Below, piece after piece: positions 46,480 to 53,353 of a stretch of DNA of 64,000 bases. Origin of the DNA: Nocardioides sp. TRM66260-LWL (lineage in GTDB: Bacteria; Actinomycetota; Actinomycetes; Propionibacteriales; Nocardioidaceae); assembly GCF_020075545.1 (NCBI RefSeq), contig NZ_JAIQZK010000002.1:372001-436000 (forward strand). Direction: 5' to 3'. The notes below the pieces were generated by a model. The model was not told the origin of the DNA and did not search any database. It saw nothing but the letters and a program-made list of their open reading frames with translations. The translations under genes were made by a program, and so were the position numbers. How positions within the stretch are numbered: position 1 is the first letter of the stretch; each line of letters begins with the position of its first letter.

Positions 46480-47211
46480 TCACCCCATTCGGGCGAGCAG
46501 GGTCGGGGCGAGCGTGGCCACCCCCACGGCGAGCCCGGCGAGGCTGCCGAGGAGCAGCAGCGTGAGCCAGGCCCCGGCCGGGAGCGGGGTCAGGTCGGCG
46601 AGCTGCCGGACGTCGCTGCCCGCCCAGCGCCGGCGGCCGGCCCGGGCCAGCTCGACCAGGGGCCGCGGCGCGGCCAGCAGGAGCGTCCACGCCAGCAGGT
46701 ACGCGGCCGCCACCCGCGCGTCCAGCGGCGCCGCCCACGCCACGGCGCCGAGCCCGACGACGAGGAGCGCCACCACGGCCAGCCCGTAGAGGTTGCGCAC
46801 CCAGGGCAGCAGGAGGGCCGCCAGCAGGGTCAGGCCCCAGAGCAGCAGCAGCGGACGTCCGGCGGCCAGCGCGGTGGCCGCCGCGACCCCGAGCAGCGCC
46901 GGCGCGGCGTACCCGGCGGCGAGCATCGCGACCATGCCCGGGCCCCGCGGACGGCCGCGGGAGAGCGTCAGCCCGGAGGTGTCCTGGTGGACCCGCAACC
47001 CGGCCAGCCGGCGGCCGACGAGCACCGCGGCCACGGCGTGCCCGGCCTCGTGCACGACCGTGACGCCGAGCCGCACCCGCGGCCAGGTGGCCGGGGCCAG
47101 CACCAGCAGCACCGCGACCGCGCCGGTGCCGAGCACGGTGGCGGCGTCCGGGACCGGCACGGTGCGGCCGAGGTCGTCGACGACCCGTCCGAGCACCTCG
47201 GCGACGGTCAC
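46480..47211 (-). CDS. M50-like membrane metalloprotease
   Basis: 243 residues. The zinc motif HEAGH (54-58) lies in a membrane segment, followed by LVGRRLAGLRVHQDTSGLTL and several hydrophobic helices, as in the Peptidase_M50B family. Substrate unknown; site-2-type cleavage is family-based inference. GTG 47211 overlaps the HAD stop (GTGA), so the two are coupled. Confidence 0.82.
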   Translation of the reverse strand: MTVAEVLGRVVDDLGRTVPVPDAATVLGTGAVAVLLVLAPATWPRVRLGVTVVHEAGHAVAAVLVGRRLAGLRVHQDTSGLTLSRGRPRGPGMVAMLAAGYAAPALLGVAAATALAAGRPLLLLWGLTLLAALLLPWVRNLYGLAVVALLVVGLGAVAWAAPLDARVAAAYLLAWTLLLAAPRPLVELARAGRRRWAGSDVRQLADLTPLPAGAWLTLLLLGSLAGLAVGVATLAPTLLARMG

Positions 47212-47837
47212 GGCCGCAGCCGGTCGGCCAGCCAGTCGGGGAACTCCCCGAGATCGGCCAGGACGACGTCGGTGCCGGCGTCGAGCAGCTCCTCGCGGGT
47301 GCACCCGCCGGTGAGCACCGACACGCTCTCGACCCCCGCGGCCAGCGCGCCCTCGACGTCGTGCACGTGATCGCCGACGTAGACGTCCGCCCGCTCCTGC
47401 CGGAGCACCGCCGCCTTGCCGACGCCCCAGACCTCACCCGCCAGGAGGTCGGTCTCCAGGCCGAGGTGGTCGAGGTGGAGGCGGGCGTTGGGAGCGAACT
47501 TGCCGGTGACCACCAGCGTCCGACCGCCGTGCGCGCGCACGGCCTCGAGCGCGGCGTGCGCTCCCGGCAGGGCGGGCACCGCCGCGATGCACCGCTCGGG
47601 GTAGAGCGCGCGGAAGAGGTCGACCGCGGCGGGGATCTCCGCAGCGGGCAGGAACGGCGCGAGCAGGTGGTCGAGCGGCGGCCCGAGCCGCTCGGTGAGC
47701 CGCTCGATCGGGAGCTCGAGGCCGAGCCGCTCGCCGAGCGCGGCGAGCACGGCCCGGAAGCCGGGGACGGTGTCGATGAGCGTCATGTCGAGGTCGAATC
47801 CGACGACGGGTGCGACGCCGACCGTCAGGGGGGCCAT
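47208..47837 (-). CDS. HAD superfamily hydrolase (phosphoglycolate phosphatase-like)
   Basis: 209 residues. Motif I FDLDMTLID (Asp15, Asp17), motif II VVTGK, motif IV YVGDHVHDVEGA with the Mg-binding Asp; a helical cap lies between motifs I and II. The motif I position after DLD is Met rather than the commoner Gly. Substrate not predicted. ATG 47837 has TAGGCT 6 bases upstream. Confidence 0.88.
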   Translation of the reverse strand: MAPLTVGVAPVVGFDLDMTLIDTVPGFRAVLAALGERLGLELPIERLTERLGPPLDHLLAPFLPAAEIPAAVDLFRALYPERCIAAVPALPGAHAALEAVRAHGGRTLVVTGKFAPNARLHLDHLGLETDLLAGEVWGVGKAAVLRQERADVYVGDHVHDVEGALAAGVESVSVLTGGCTREELLDAGTDVVLADLGEFPDWLADRLRP

Positions 47838-47843
47838 GCGCGC

Positions 47844-47849
47844 AGCCTA
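47844..47849 (-). promoter_or_regulatory. -10 element, leaderless HAD gene
   Basis: Minus-strand TAGGCT, 6 bases before ATG 47837. Confidence 0.55.
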
Positions 47850-47901
47850 CGGAGTCGGTCAGACTGGACGCCGGGAGCGGATCGAGGATCGGGAGGGACC
47901 C

Positions 47902-50091
47902 ATGCGCAGGCGGCTCGCAGGCGTCGCGCTGGCCTGCGCGCTCGCGCCGCTGGCACCGGCCTCCCCCGCACCCGCGGCCCGCGCCGCCGTCGTCGTCGGA
48001 GTCGGGGTCGGGGTCGGGGTCGGGGTCGAGGCTCCCCGGCTCCACCTGGTCTCCCTCGACCGTCCCGGCACCGCGGGCCCGGCCGCGCTGCTGCCCGAGG
48101 CGTTCCGCAGCGTCGGCCTGGTGGCCGAGCAGGACGCCGTGCTGGCCGCCGTCGACGCCCCGCCCCCGGTCTACCGCTGGACGACCGCGCTCGACGGGGT
48201 CGCCGTGCGCCTGACCCCCGACCAGGCGGCGGCGCTGGCCGCCGACCCCCGCGTCGCCGCGGTCGAGCCCGACGTCCGACGGCGGCTGACCGCGGCGCCC
48301 GTGCCGTCGGCCGCCGCGGGCGGGGCGGAGCGCACGTCCGACGACGGCGGAGGCCGACCGGGCGCCGGCCGTGGGGTCGTGGTGGGCGTGGTCGACTCCG
48401 GGCTCGACGCCGACGACCCGCTCTTCGCCTCCGTGCCCGGGCTGGGGCCGCGCGCCGATCCGATCGGCGACTGCCGCGCCAGCGAGGACGGCGCCTGGGA
48501 TCCCTCGGACTGCACCGGCAAGGTCGTCGGCGGACGCTTCTTCGTGGCCGGCTTCGGCGCCGCGCGCGTCCGGTCGGGCGCCTCGCTCTCGCCTGCCGAC
48601 GACGCCGGTCACGGCACGGCGGTGGCCTCGCTGATCGCGGGGAACGCCGACACCCCGGTGCGCCTGCCCCACGCCCGCACCACCCGCTTCTCCGGACGCG
48701 CCCCCCTGGCCCGGCTGGCCGCCTACAAGGCCTGCTGGACCGCGCCCGATCCCGCCGACGACGGCTGCTCGACCGCCGATCTGGTGAGCGCGGTCGACGC
48801 CGCGGTCTCCGACGGCGTCGACGTGCTCGCCGTGCCGGTGGCCGGCCCGCCCGCCCGACCCGCGACGGCCGAGGGCCTCGACGCCCTCGACCGCGCCCTG
48901 CTCGGCGCGACGGAGGACGGCGTCGTCGTCGTGGCCTCGGCCGGCAACGGCGGCGCCGGACGCGACGCGGCGCACGCCGTCCCGTGGGTGCTCTCGGTCG
49001 GCGCGAGCACCGGGACGGTGCGCCGCGGACGCGTCGTCGCCTCGCTGGACGCCCGCGGGCCGCTGCGCCTGGCCGGCGTCATGACCGCCACCGACGGCGT
49101 CGGGCCGGCGCGCCTGGTCGCCGGACGACGCGCGGCGGCCGCGGGGGTGCGCCCGGGCGACGCCGCGGGGTGCCGGCCGGGCTCGCTGGACGCCAGGCGG
49201 GTGCGGGGCCGGATCGTCGTGTGCGAGCGCGGACGGGCCGGGCGCGTCGACCTCTCCGCCGAGGTGGCCGCGGCCGGCGGCGTCGGCATGGTGCTCGTGA
49301 ACGAGACCGCCTCCCAGCCCCTGGAGTCCGACCTGCACGCGGTGCCCACGGTGCACGTCGGCGCTCGCGACGGCCGACGGCTGCTGCGTCGACTGGCCCG
49401 CGCCGGCGGCGAGGGCGAGGCACGACTGGAGTCCACCGGGGCGGAGACGACCCGACCCCGCGTGCTCCCCCTCTCGGCCTCGGGCGACCCCGGCTGGCCG
49501 CTGGTGAAGCCCGACCTCGTCGCTCCCGGAGCGGGCGTCCTGGCGGCCTCGGGACGCCGCGACCCGCGGTGGACGTACCTGGCCGGCACCTCGGCGGCGA
49601 CGGCCGCCGTCGCCGGCGAGGCCGCGGTGCTGCTCAGCCGGCACCTGCCGGCGGCGGTCGTCCGCTCGTCCCTGGTCACCACGGCGAGGCCGGTGGCCGG
49701 CGCGCCGGTCACGCGCGCGGGCGCCGGCGTCCTCGATCCGGAGCGCGCCGCCCGGCCGGGGCTCGCGCTGCTGGTGCCGCGGGACGGCTACCGCAGGTGG
49801 CTCGAGGGCGGCGCCGACGTCAACGTGCCCTCGATCGGGCTGCAGGGGTCGCGCACGGCCCGTCGCACGGTCACCAACGTGACCCGGCGCTCGCTCTACT
49901 TCTCCTCCTCCGCCGGCGGGTTCGACCGCCACCGGGTGGTCGTCCGGCCGGCCGCCCTGCGGCTCGCGCCCGGGGAGTCCGCGACCTTCACGGTGCGCGT
50001 CGCCGCCGGCTCGGGCCGCGACGACGGCTACGTGCTGTGGCGGGGCGCCACGGGCACCCGCACCCGGCTGCCCGTCACGATCGGACGCTGA
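47902..50091 (+). CDS. Secreted subtilisin-like serine protease (S8) with PA insert
   Basis: 729 residues. Signal peptide (MRRRLAGVALACALAPLAPA), a Val-Gly repeat, an I9-like propeptide (about 90-128) and an S8 domain with Asp165 (VVDSGLDADD), His237 (DAGHGTAVASLIAG), Asn349 (ASAGN) and Ser564 (AGTSAATAAVAG). A PA domain is inserted at about 390-510 (GRIVVCERGRAGRVDLSAEV), and a fibronectin-III-like tail follows. The Ser motif departs from the usual GTSMAxPHVAG, and LVKPDLVAPG is kept. GGGAGG lies 6 bases before the ATG. The last 17 bases overlap the end of the convergent lysR. Confidence 0.92.
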   Translation: MRRRLAGVALACALAPLAPASPAPAARAAVVVGVGVGVGVGVEAPRLHLVSLDRPGTAGPAALLPEAFRSVGLVAEQDAVLAAVDAPPPVYRWTTALDGVAVRLTPDQAAALAADPRVAAVEPDVRRRLTAAPVPSAAAGGAERTSDDGGGRPGAGRGVVVGVVDSGLDADDPLFASVPGLGPRADPIGDCRASEDGAWDPSDCTGKVVGGRFFVAGFGAARVRSGASLSPADDAGHGTAVASLIAGNADTPVRLPHARTTRFSGRAPLARLAAYKACWTAPDPADDGCSTADLVSAVDAAVSDGVDVLAVPVAGPPARPATAEGLDALDRALLGATEDGVVVVASAGNGGAGRDAAHAVPWVLSVGASTGTVRRGRVVASLDARGPLRLAGVMTATDGVGPARLVAGRRAAAAGVRPGDAAGCRPGSLDARRVRGRIVVCERGRAGRVDLSAEVAAAGGVGMVLVNETASQPLESDLHAVPTVHVGARDGRRLLRRLARAGGEGEARLESTGAETTRPRVLPLSASGDPGWPLVKPDLVAPGAGVLAASGRRDPRWTYLAGTSAATAAVAGEAAVLLSRHLPAAVVRSSLVTTARPVAGAPVTRAGAGVLDPERAARPGLALLVPRDGYRRWLEGGADVNVPSIGLQGSRTARRTVTNVTRRSLYFSSSAGGFDRHRVVVRPAALRLAPGESATFTVRVAAGSGRDDGYVLWRGATGTRTRLPVTIGR
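47995..48027 (+). repeat. Hexanucleotide tandem repeat (GTCGGG)n in the subtilase
   Basis: About five and a half units of GTCGG(G/A) encode alternating Val-Gly directly after the signal peptide. Six-base units keep the frame if the copy number slips. Confidence 0.9.
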
Positions 50092-50992
50092 CCCGGGCCG
50101 GGGCCGCGAGCTCCCGGATCCGCGCCAGCACCGCCGCCGTCGCAGGCACCAGCTCGGCGCCGTCGCGGTGCACCACGCCCCAGGTGCGGGTGCCCCACGA
50201 GCGCGCCTCGTGCACCACGACGTCGGGGTGGCGGTAGGCCTCCAGCGCGGAGCGGGGCAGCAGCGCCACGCCGAGGCCCTGCGCGAGCAGGTGCTGCACG
50301 ACGACGTAGTCGTCGCTGACGTGGCGCACGCCGGGCACGAAGCCGGCCTCGGCGCAGCGCCGCACCACGTGGTCGCGGCAGCGCTCGCAGCCCATGACCC
50401 AGGCGTCCTCGGCCAGCTCGGCGAGCCGGATGCGCGCGCGCCCGGCGAGCCGGTGCCCGGGCGGCAGCACGAGGTCGACCGGCTCGTCGGCCAGCGGGGT
50501 CCAGCGCACCGCCGCCGGCGGCGAGCCGGTCGCGTCGGCGTACTCGAAGGCGACGGCCAGATCGACCTCGCCGTCCGCGACCAGCGCGATCGCCTCGGGC
50601 GGCTCGGCCTCGGTGAGCACGACGTCGAGTCCGGGGTGGTCGCGCTCGAGCGCCGCGAGGGCGCGCGGCAGGAGCGTCGCGGCGGCCGAGGGATGGGCGG
50701 CCACCCGGACGCGGCCGCGGCGCAGCCGGGTCAGGCCGACCAGCTCCTCCTCGGCCATGTGCAGCGCGGCGGCGATCGCGTCGGCCCGCACGAGCAGCGC
50801 CCGACCCGCCTCGGTCGGCGTCACCCCGCCGGGACCGCGCAGCAGCACCGGGCAGCCGACGGACCGCTCGAGCGCCTGGAGGTGCTGGCTGACCGCCGAC
50901 TGGGTCCAGCCGAGCTCCCGCGCGGCGGCGCTCAGCGAGCCGGCGCGCGCGGCCGTGCGGAAGACGAGGACGCGACGCGGATCGAGGGCCAT
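50075..50992 (-). CDS. LysR family transcriptional regulator
   Basis: 305 residues. N-terminal winged helix (about 3-62) with GSLSAAARELGWTQSAVSQH, then a periplasmic-binding-like effector domain from about 90. A CERC motif in the effector domain (VMGCERCRDHVVRRC) could be redox-active or metal-binding. ATG 50992 has CAGCCT 6 bases upstream. It is divergent from a racemase gene, its likely target, with a LysR-type palindrome between. Confidence 0.93.
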   Translation of the reverse strand: MALDPRRVLVFRTAARAGSLSAAARELGWTQSAVSQHLQALERSVGCPVLLRGPGGVTPTEAGRALLVRADAIAAALHMAEEELVGLTRLRRGRVRVAAHPSAAATLLPRALAALERDHPGLDVVLTEAEPPEAIALVADGEVDLAVAFEYADATGSPPAAVRWTPLADEPVDLVLPPGHRLAGRARIRLAELAEDAWVMGCERCRDHVVRRCAEAGFVPGVRHVSDDYVVVQHLLAQGLGVALLPRSALEAYRHPDVVVHEARSWGTRTWGVVHRDGAELVPATAAVLARIRELAAPARVSVRS

Positions 50993-51022
50993 GCCCCCAG
51001 GCTGTCACCGATCGTTCCCGAA

Positions 51023-51045
51023 GGCCATCAGCAGCACTGATGGCC
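51023..51045. promoter_or_regulatory. LysR-type operator between lysR and the racemase gene
   Basis: GGCCATCAG-N5-CTGATGGCC, perfect 9-bp arms, containing the T-N11-A core (ATCAG-N5-CTGAT). It lies 31 bases from the lysR start and 55 from the racemase start. Confidence 0.7.
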
Positions 51046-51099
51046 TCCGCCAGGAGAAGGGGGATTCCTGGGAGGCGACGGGCCGTCCACACTGGCCGC

Positions 51100-51807
51100 A
51101 TGAGGATGATCGGCCTGGTCGGCGGCATGAGCTGGTACTCGACGATGGACTACTACCGCACCATCAACGCGGCCGTGCAGGAGCGGCTCGGCGGCCACGC
51201 GTCGGCGCCGCTGACGCTCCAGTCGCTCGACTTCGCGCAGGTGCGGGCCATGCAGCTGGCCGGGGACTGGGAGGCCGCCGGAGCACTGCTGGCCGACGCC
51301 GCGCGTCGCTGCCAGGACGCCGGCGCCGAGACCGTGCTGATCTGCACGAACCTGATGCACCGGGTCGCCGACGTCGTGGAGGCGGCGATCGACGTGCCCC
51401 TGCTGCGGGTCACCGACGCCGTGGCCGACGCCGCCCTCGCCCGGGGCGTCGAGCGGCTTGGCCTGCTCGGCACCCGCTGGACGATGGAGGAGGACTTCTA
51501 CGTCGGCCGGCTGCGCGCGCGGGGGCTCGACGTGCTCGTCCCCGACGCCGCCGCGCGCGTCGAGCTCGACCGGATCGTCTTCGACGAGCTCACCCGCGGG
51601 GTCGTCGACGCCAGCAGCGCCGCGGCCTGCCGGCGGATGGTCGAGCGGCTGGAGGCGGCCGGCGCGGGCGCGGTGGTGCTCGGGTGCACCGAGATCCAGC
51701 TGCTGCTGGGCCCCGACGACGCCCGGACGCCGGTGCTGGACTCGATGGCCGTGCACGCCGCGGCCGCGGCGCGGTTCTGCCTGGACGGGGCCGCGCTGCC
51801 GGCCTGA
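51100..51807 (+). CDS. Aspartate/glutamate racemase family protein
   Basis: 235 residues; cofactor-independent two-cysteine racemase fold. GLVGGMSWYSTMDYYRTINA start; catalytic-type Cys82 (LICTNLMHR) and Cys196 (LGCTEIQLLL). Thr in both CTN and CTE motifs follows the family pattern. Probably acts on Asp or a related amino acid, perhaps for D-amino-acid turnover. ATG 51100 has CACACT 6 bases upstream; ATG 51106 is possible. Confidence 0.92.
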   Translation: MRMIGLVGGMSWYSTMDYYRTINAAVQERLGGHASAPLTLQSLDFAQVRAMQLAGDWEAAGALLADAARRCQDAGAETVLICTNLMHRVADVVEAAIDVPLLRVTDAVADAALARGVERLGLLGTRWTMEEDFYVGRLRARGLDVLVPDAAARVELDRIVFDELTRGVVDASSAAACRRMVERLEAAGAGAVVLGCTEIQLLLGPDDARTPVLDSMAVHAAAAARFCLDGAALPA

Positions 51808-51822
51808 GACGCGGACGCGTCC

Positions 51823-52233
51823 TCAGCCGGCGGCGACCGCCATCGCCGCGAGCGCCTCGAGGGCGCGCGGCGCGTCGGCGGTGACCATCGGCCCGACGTC
51901 GTCGGCGCCGGGGCCCTCGATGGTCGTGGCGACGGCGACCAGCGCGCCGTCGGGGTGCTCGACGACGCGGTGGTCGATGGTGATCACCAGCTCGCCCAGG
52001 CGCAGCTCGTCGACGTAGCGCGCACCGGGCTCGACGACGGTGAGCACCACAGGCGCCGCGATGCCGCCGGCCAGCGTCAGCGTGCCGGCGGCGCCCGCGG
52101 CGAACGGGCCGGGCAGCTCGACCGCCTCGACGGGCGGATCCCACTGCGGCCAGGAGGCGACGTCGCTCCAGAGCCGCCAGACGGCGGCGGGCGGGGCGGC
52201 GACGACGATCTCGCCGCGATGGGTGAAGGTCAT
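51823..52233 (-). CDS. SRPBCC (START-like) family protein
   Basis: 136 residues, helix-grip fold for a hydrophobic ligand: IVVAAPPAAVWRLWSDVASW at the start, WDPPVEAVEL, and a long C-terminal helix ending ALEALAAMAVAAG. Polyketide-cyclase-like by name only. ATG 52233 has TAGATT 6 bases upstream, and that -10 element overlaps the stop codon of the upstream frameshifted gene. Confidence 0.85.
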   Translation of the reverse strand: MTFTHRGEIVVAAPPAAVWRLWSDVASWPQWDPPVEAVELPGPFAAGAAGTLTLAGGIAAPVVLTVVEPGARYVDELRLGELVITIDHRVVEHPDGALVAVATTIEGPGADDVGPMVTADAPRALEALAAMAVAAG

Positions 52234-52239
52234 GACCGC

Positions 52240-52245
52240 AATCTA
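52240..52245 (-). promoter_or_regulatory. -10 element, leaderless SRPBCC gene
   Basis: Minus-strand TAGATT, 6 bases before ATG 52233. Confidence 0.5.
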
Positions 52246-52973
52246 GAACAGGTTCTCGTCCGGGCGCAGGATCCGCACACGACCGTCGGGAGCGACGAGG
52301 ACGTCGCCCTCCCGCAGCGCGACGGCGCGGTCGAGCGGGAGCGGCCGACGGGCCCGGCCCCGCGCGAGCACGACGCCCGCCGAGCGCGCCCGCGCGAGCA
52401 GCTGGTCCGCCCGGGGCTGCAGCGCCACCGTCCGCCACTCCCCCGCAGCCGGACGCCGCCCCTGCTCGTCCTCGAGCAGCCAGGGCCGCCGGGCCGCCTG
52501 GTCGCGGGCGAGCAGCACCGGCGTCACGTCGACCGGAGGACGCGAGCGGTGCGGCGCCGCGGCGTCGACCGGCGGCCGGGCCGCGCACCGCCGGGGCCGG
52601 ACGCCCGCCGCCCGCCCCCCCAGCCCCGGCCGGCGGGATCGGCGCCCCGCGCGAGCGCCGAGGCGGGGAGCAGCAGGCCGAGGGAGCAGACGAGCACGAC
52701 GAGGTCGACGAGAGTGACGACGAGCACCGCCGGAGCCCGCGCGGGTGATCCCTGCCGATCGACCCACCGCCAGCGGGTCGCCGCCGCCCCCGGCGCCAGG
52801 CCGCGCGGGGCCAGGACCGCCCGGCCGAGCAGGAGGGCGAGCGCCGCGGCCGCGCAGGCGCCGGCCGCGCCGGCGTGGAGGAGGGCGGCGGTCGCGGCGC
52901 CGGCGCCCCCGAGCACGCCGGCGTCGATCGCGTCGGCCGTCAGCCGGACCGACGCCGGCACCCGCCCGCTCAC
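52243..52973 (-). pseudogene. RDD-like membrane protein gene broken by a one-base shift in a G7 run
   Basis: The 5' frame from GTG 52973 (GTGA overlap with the FHA stop) encodes a membrane protein with RDD-like VRLTADAIDAGVLGGAGAAT and a second hydrophobic segment VLVVTLVDLVVLVCSLGLLL, but then stops at 52524 after a low-complexity tail. A second frame continues from the same area to the stop at 52243 with an ordered C-terminus (LLARDQAARRPWLLEDEQGR ... VLVAPDGRVRILRPDENLF). The two join cleanly if the G7 run (plus-strand C7, 52615-52621) had eight bases, giving WGGRAAGVRPRR. Either a sequencing error, a real frameshift or a slippage site; the intact product would be about 243 residues. Confidence 0.6.
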
Positions 52974-53329
52974 GCGCGATCACCCGGCGCGAGCAGGCGC
53001 AGGCGCACGGCGTCGCCGAGGTCGAGCTCGACGCCGCGCGGCCACGCCTGCGCCCGGCCGGGCTCGAGCTCGCCCACGGGCCGCCCCTCGCGCACGAGCA
53101 GGGTGCCGTTGGTGGAGCCGAGATCGAGCGCCTCGACCCCGTCGGACGTCGGTCGCAGCTCGAGGTGCACCGCGGACACCTCCGCCCGCGGGCTGGGCAC
53201 GGCGATGGCCCGCACGCCCGGCCGCCCGTCGGCCGCCCCGAACGGCGCGCGGCCGAGCACGATCGGGCCGTCGACCGTCACGACGACCCCGCCGGGGAGC
53301 GCCAGCAGGACGGGCGCCGGGCCGCTCAC
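52970..53329 (-). CDS. FHA domain protein
   Basis: 119 residues, a lone forkhead-associated phosphothreonine-binding domain: IVLGRAPFG, SPRAEVSAVHLEL with the Ser-x-x-His pattern, and LGSTNGTLLV. GTG 53329 has minus-strand TAGCGG 7 bases upstream. Coupled to the RDD-like gene. It implies a Ser/Thr kinase partner elsewhere; none is encoded here. Confidence 0.88.
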   Translation of the reverse strand: MSGPAPVLLALPGGVVVTVDGPIVLGRAPFGAADGRPGVRAIAVPSPRAEVSAVHLELRPTSDGVEALDLGSTNGTLLVREGRPVGELEPGRAQAWPRGVELDLGDAVRLRLLAPGDRA

Positions 53330-53336
53330 GCGGCGC

Positions 53337-53346
53337 CCGCTAGCGT
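53337..53346. promoter_or_regulatory. Overlapping divergent -10 elements (FHA / helicase partner)
   Basis: The palindrome CGCTAGCG (53338-53345) carries TAGCGT on the plus strand (53341-53346), 7 bases before ATG 53354, and TAGCGG on the minus strand (53337-53342), 7 bases before GTG 53329. Both share the central TA, the same geometry as at 7418-7427. Confidence 0.5.
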
Positions 53347-53353
53347 GGGGACG

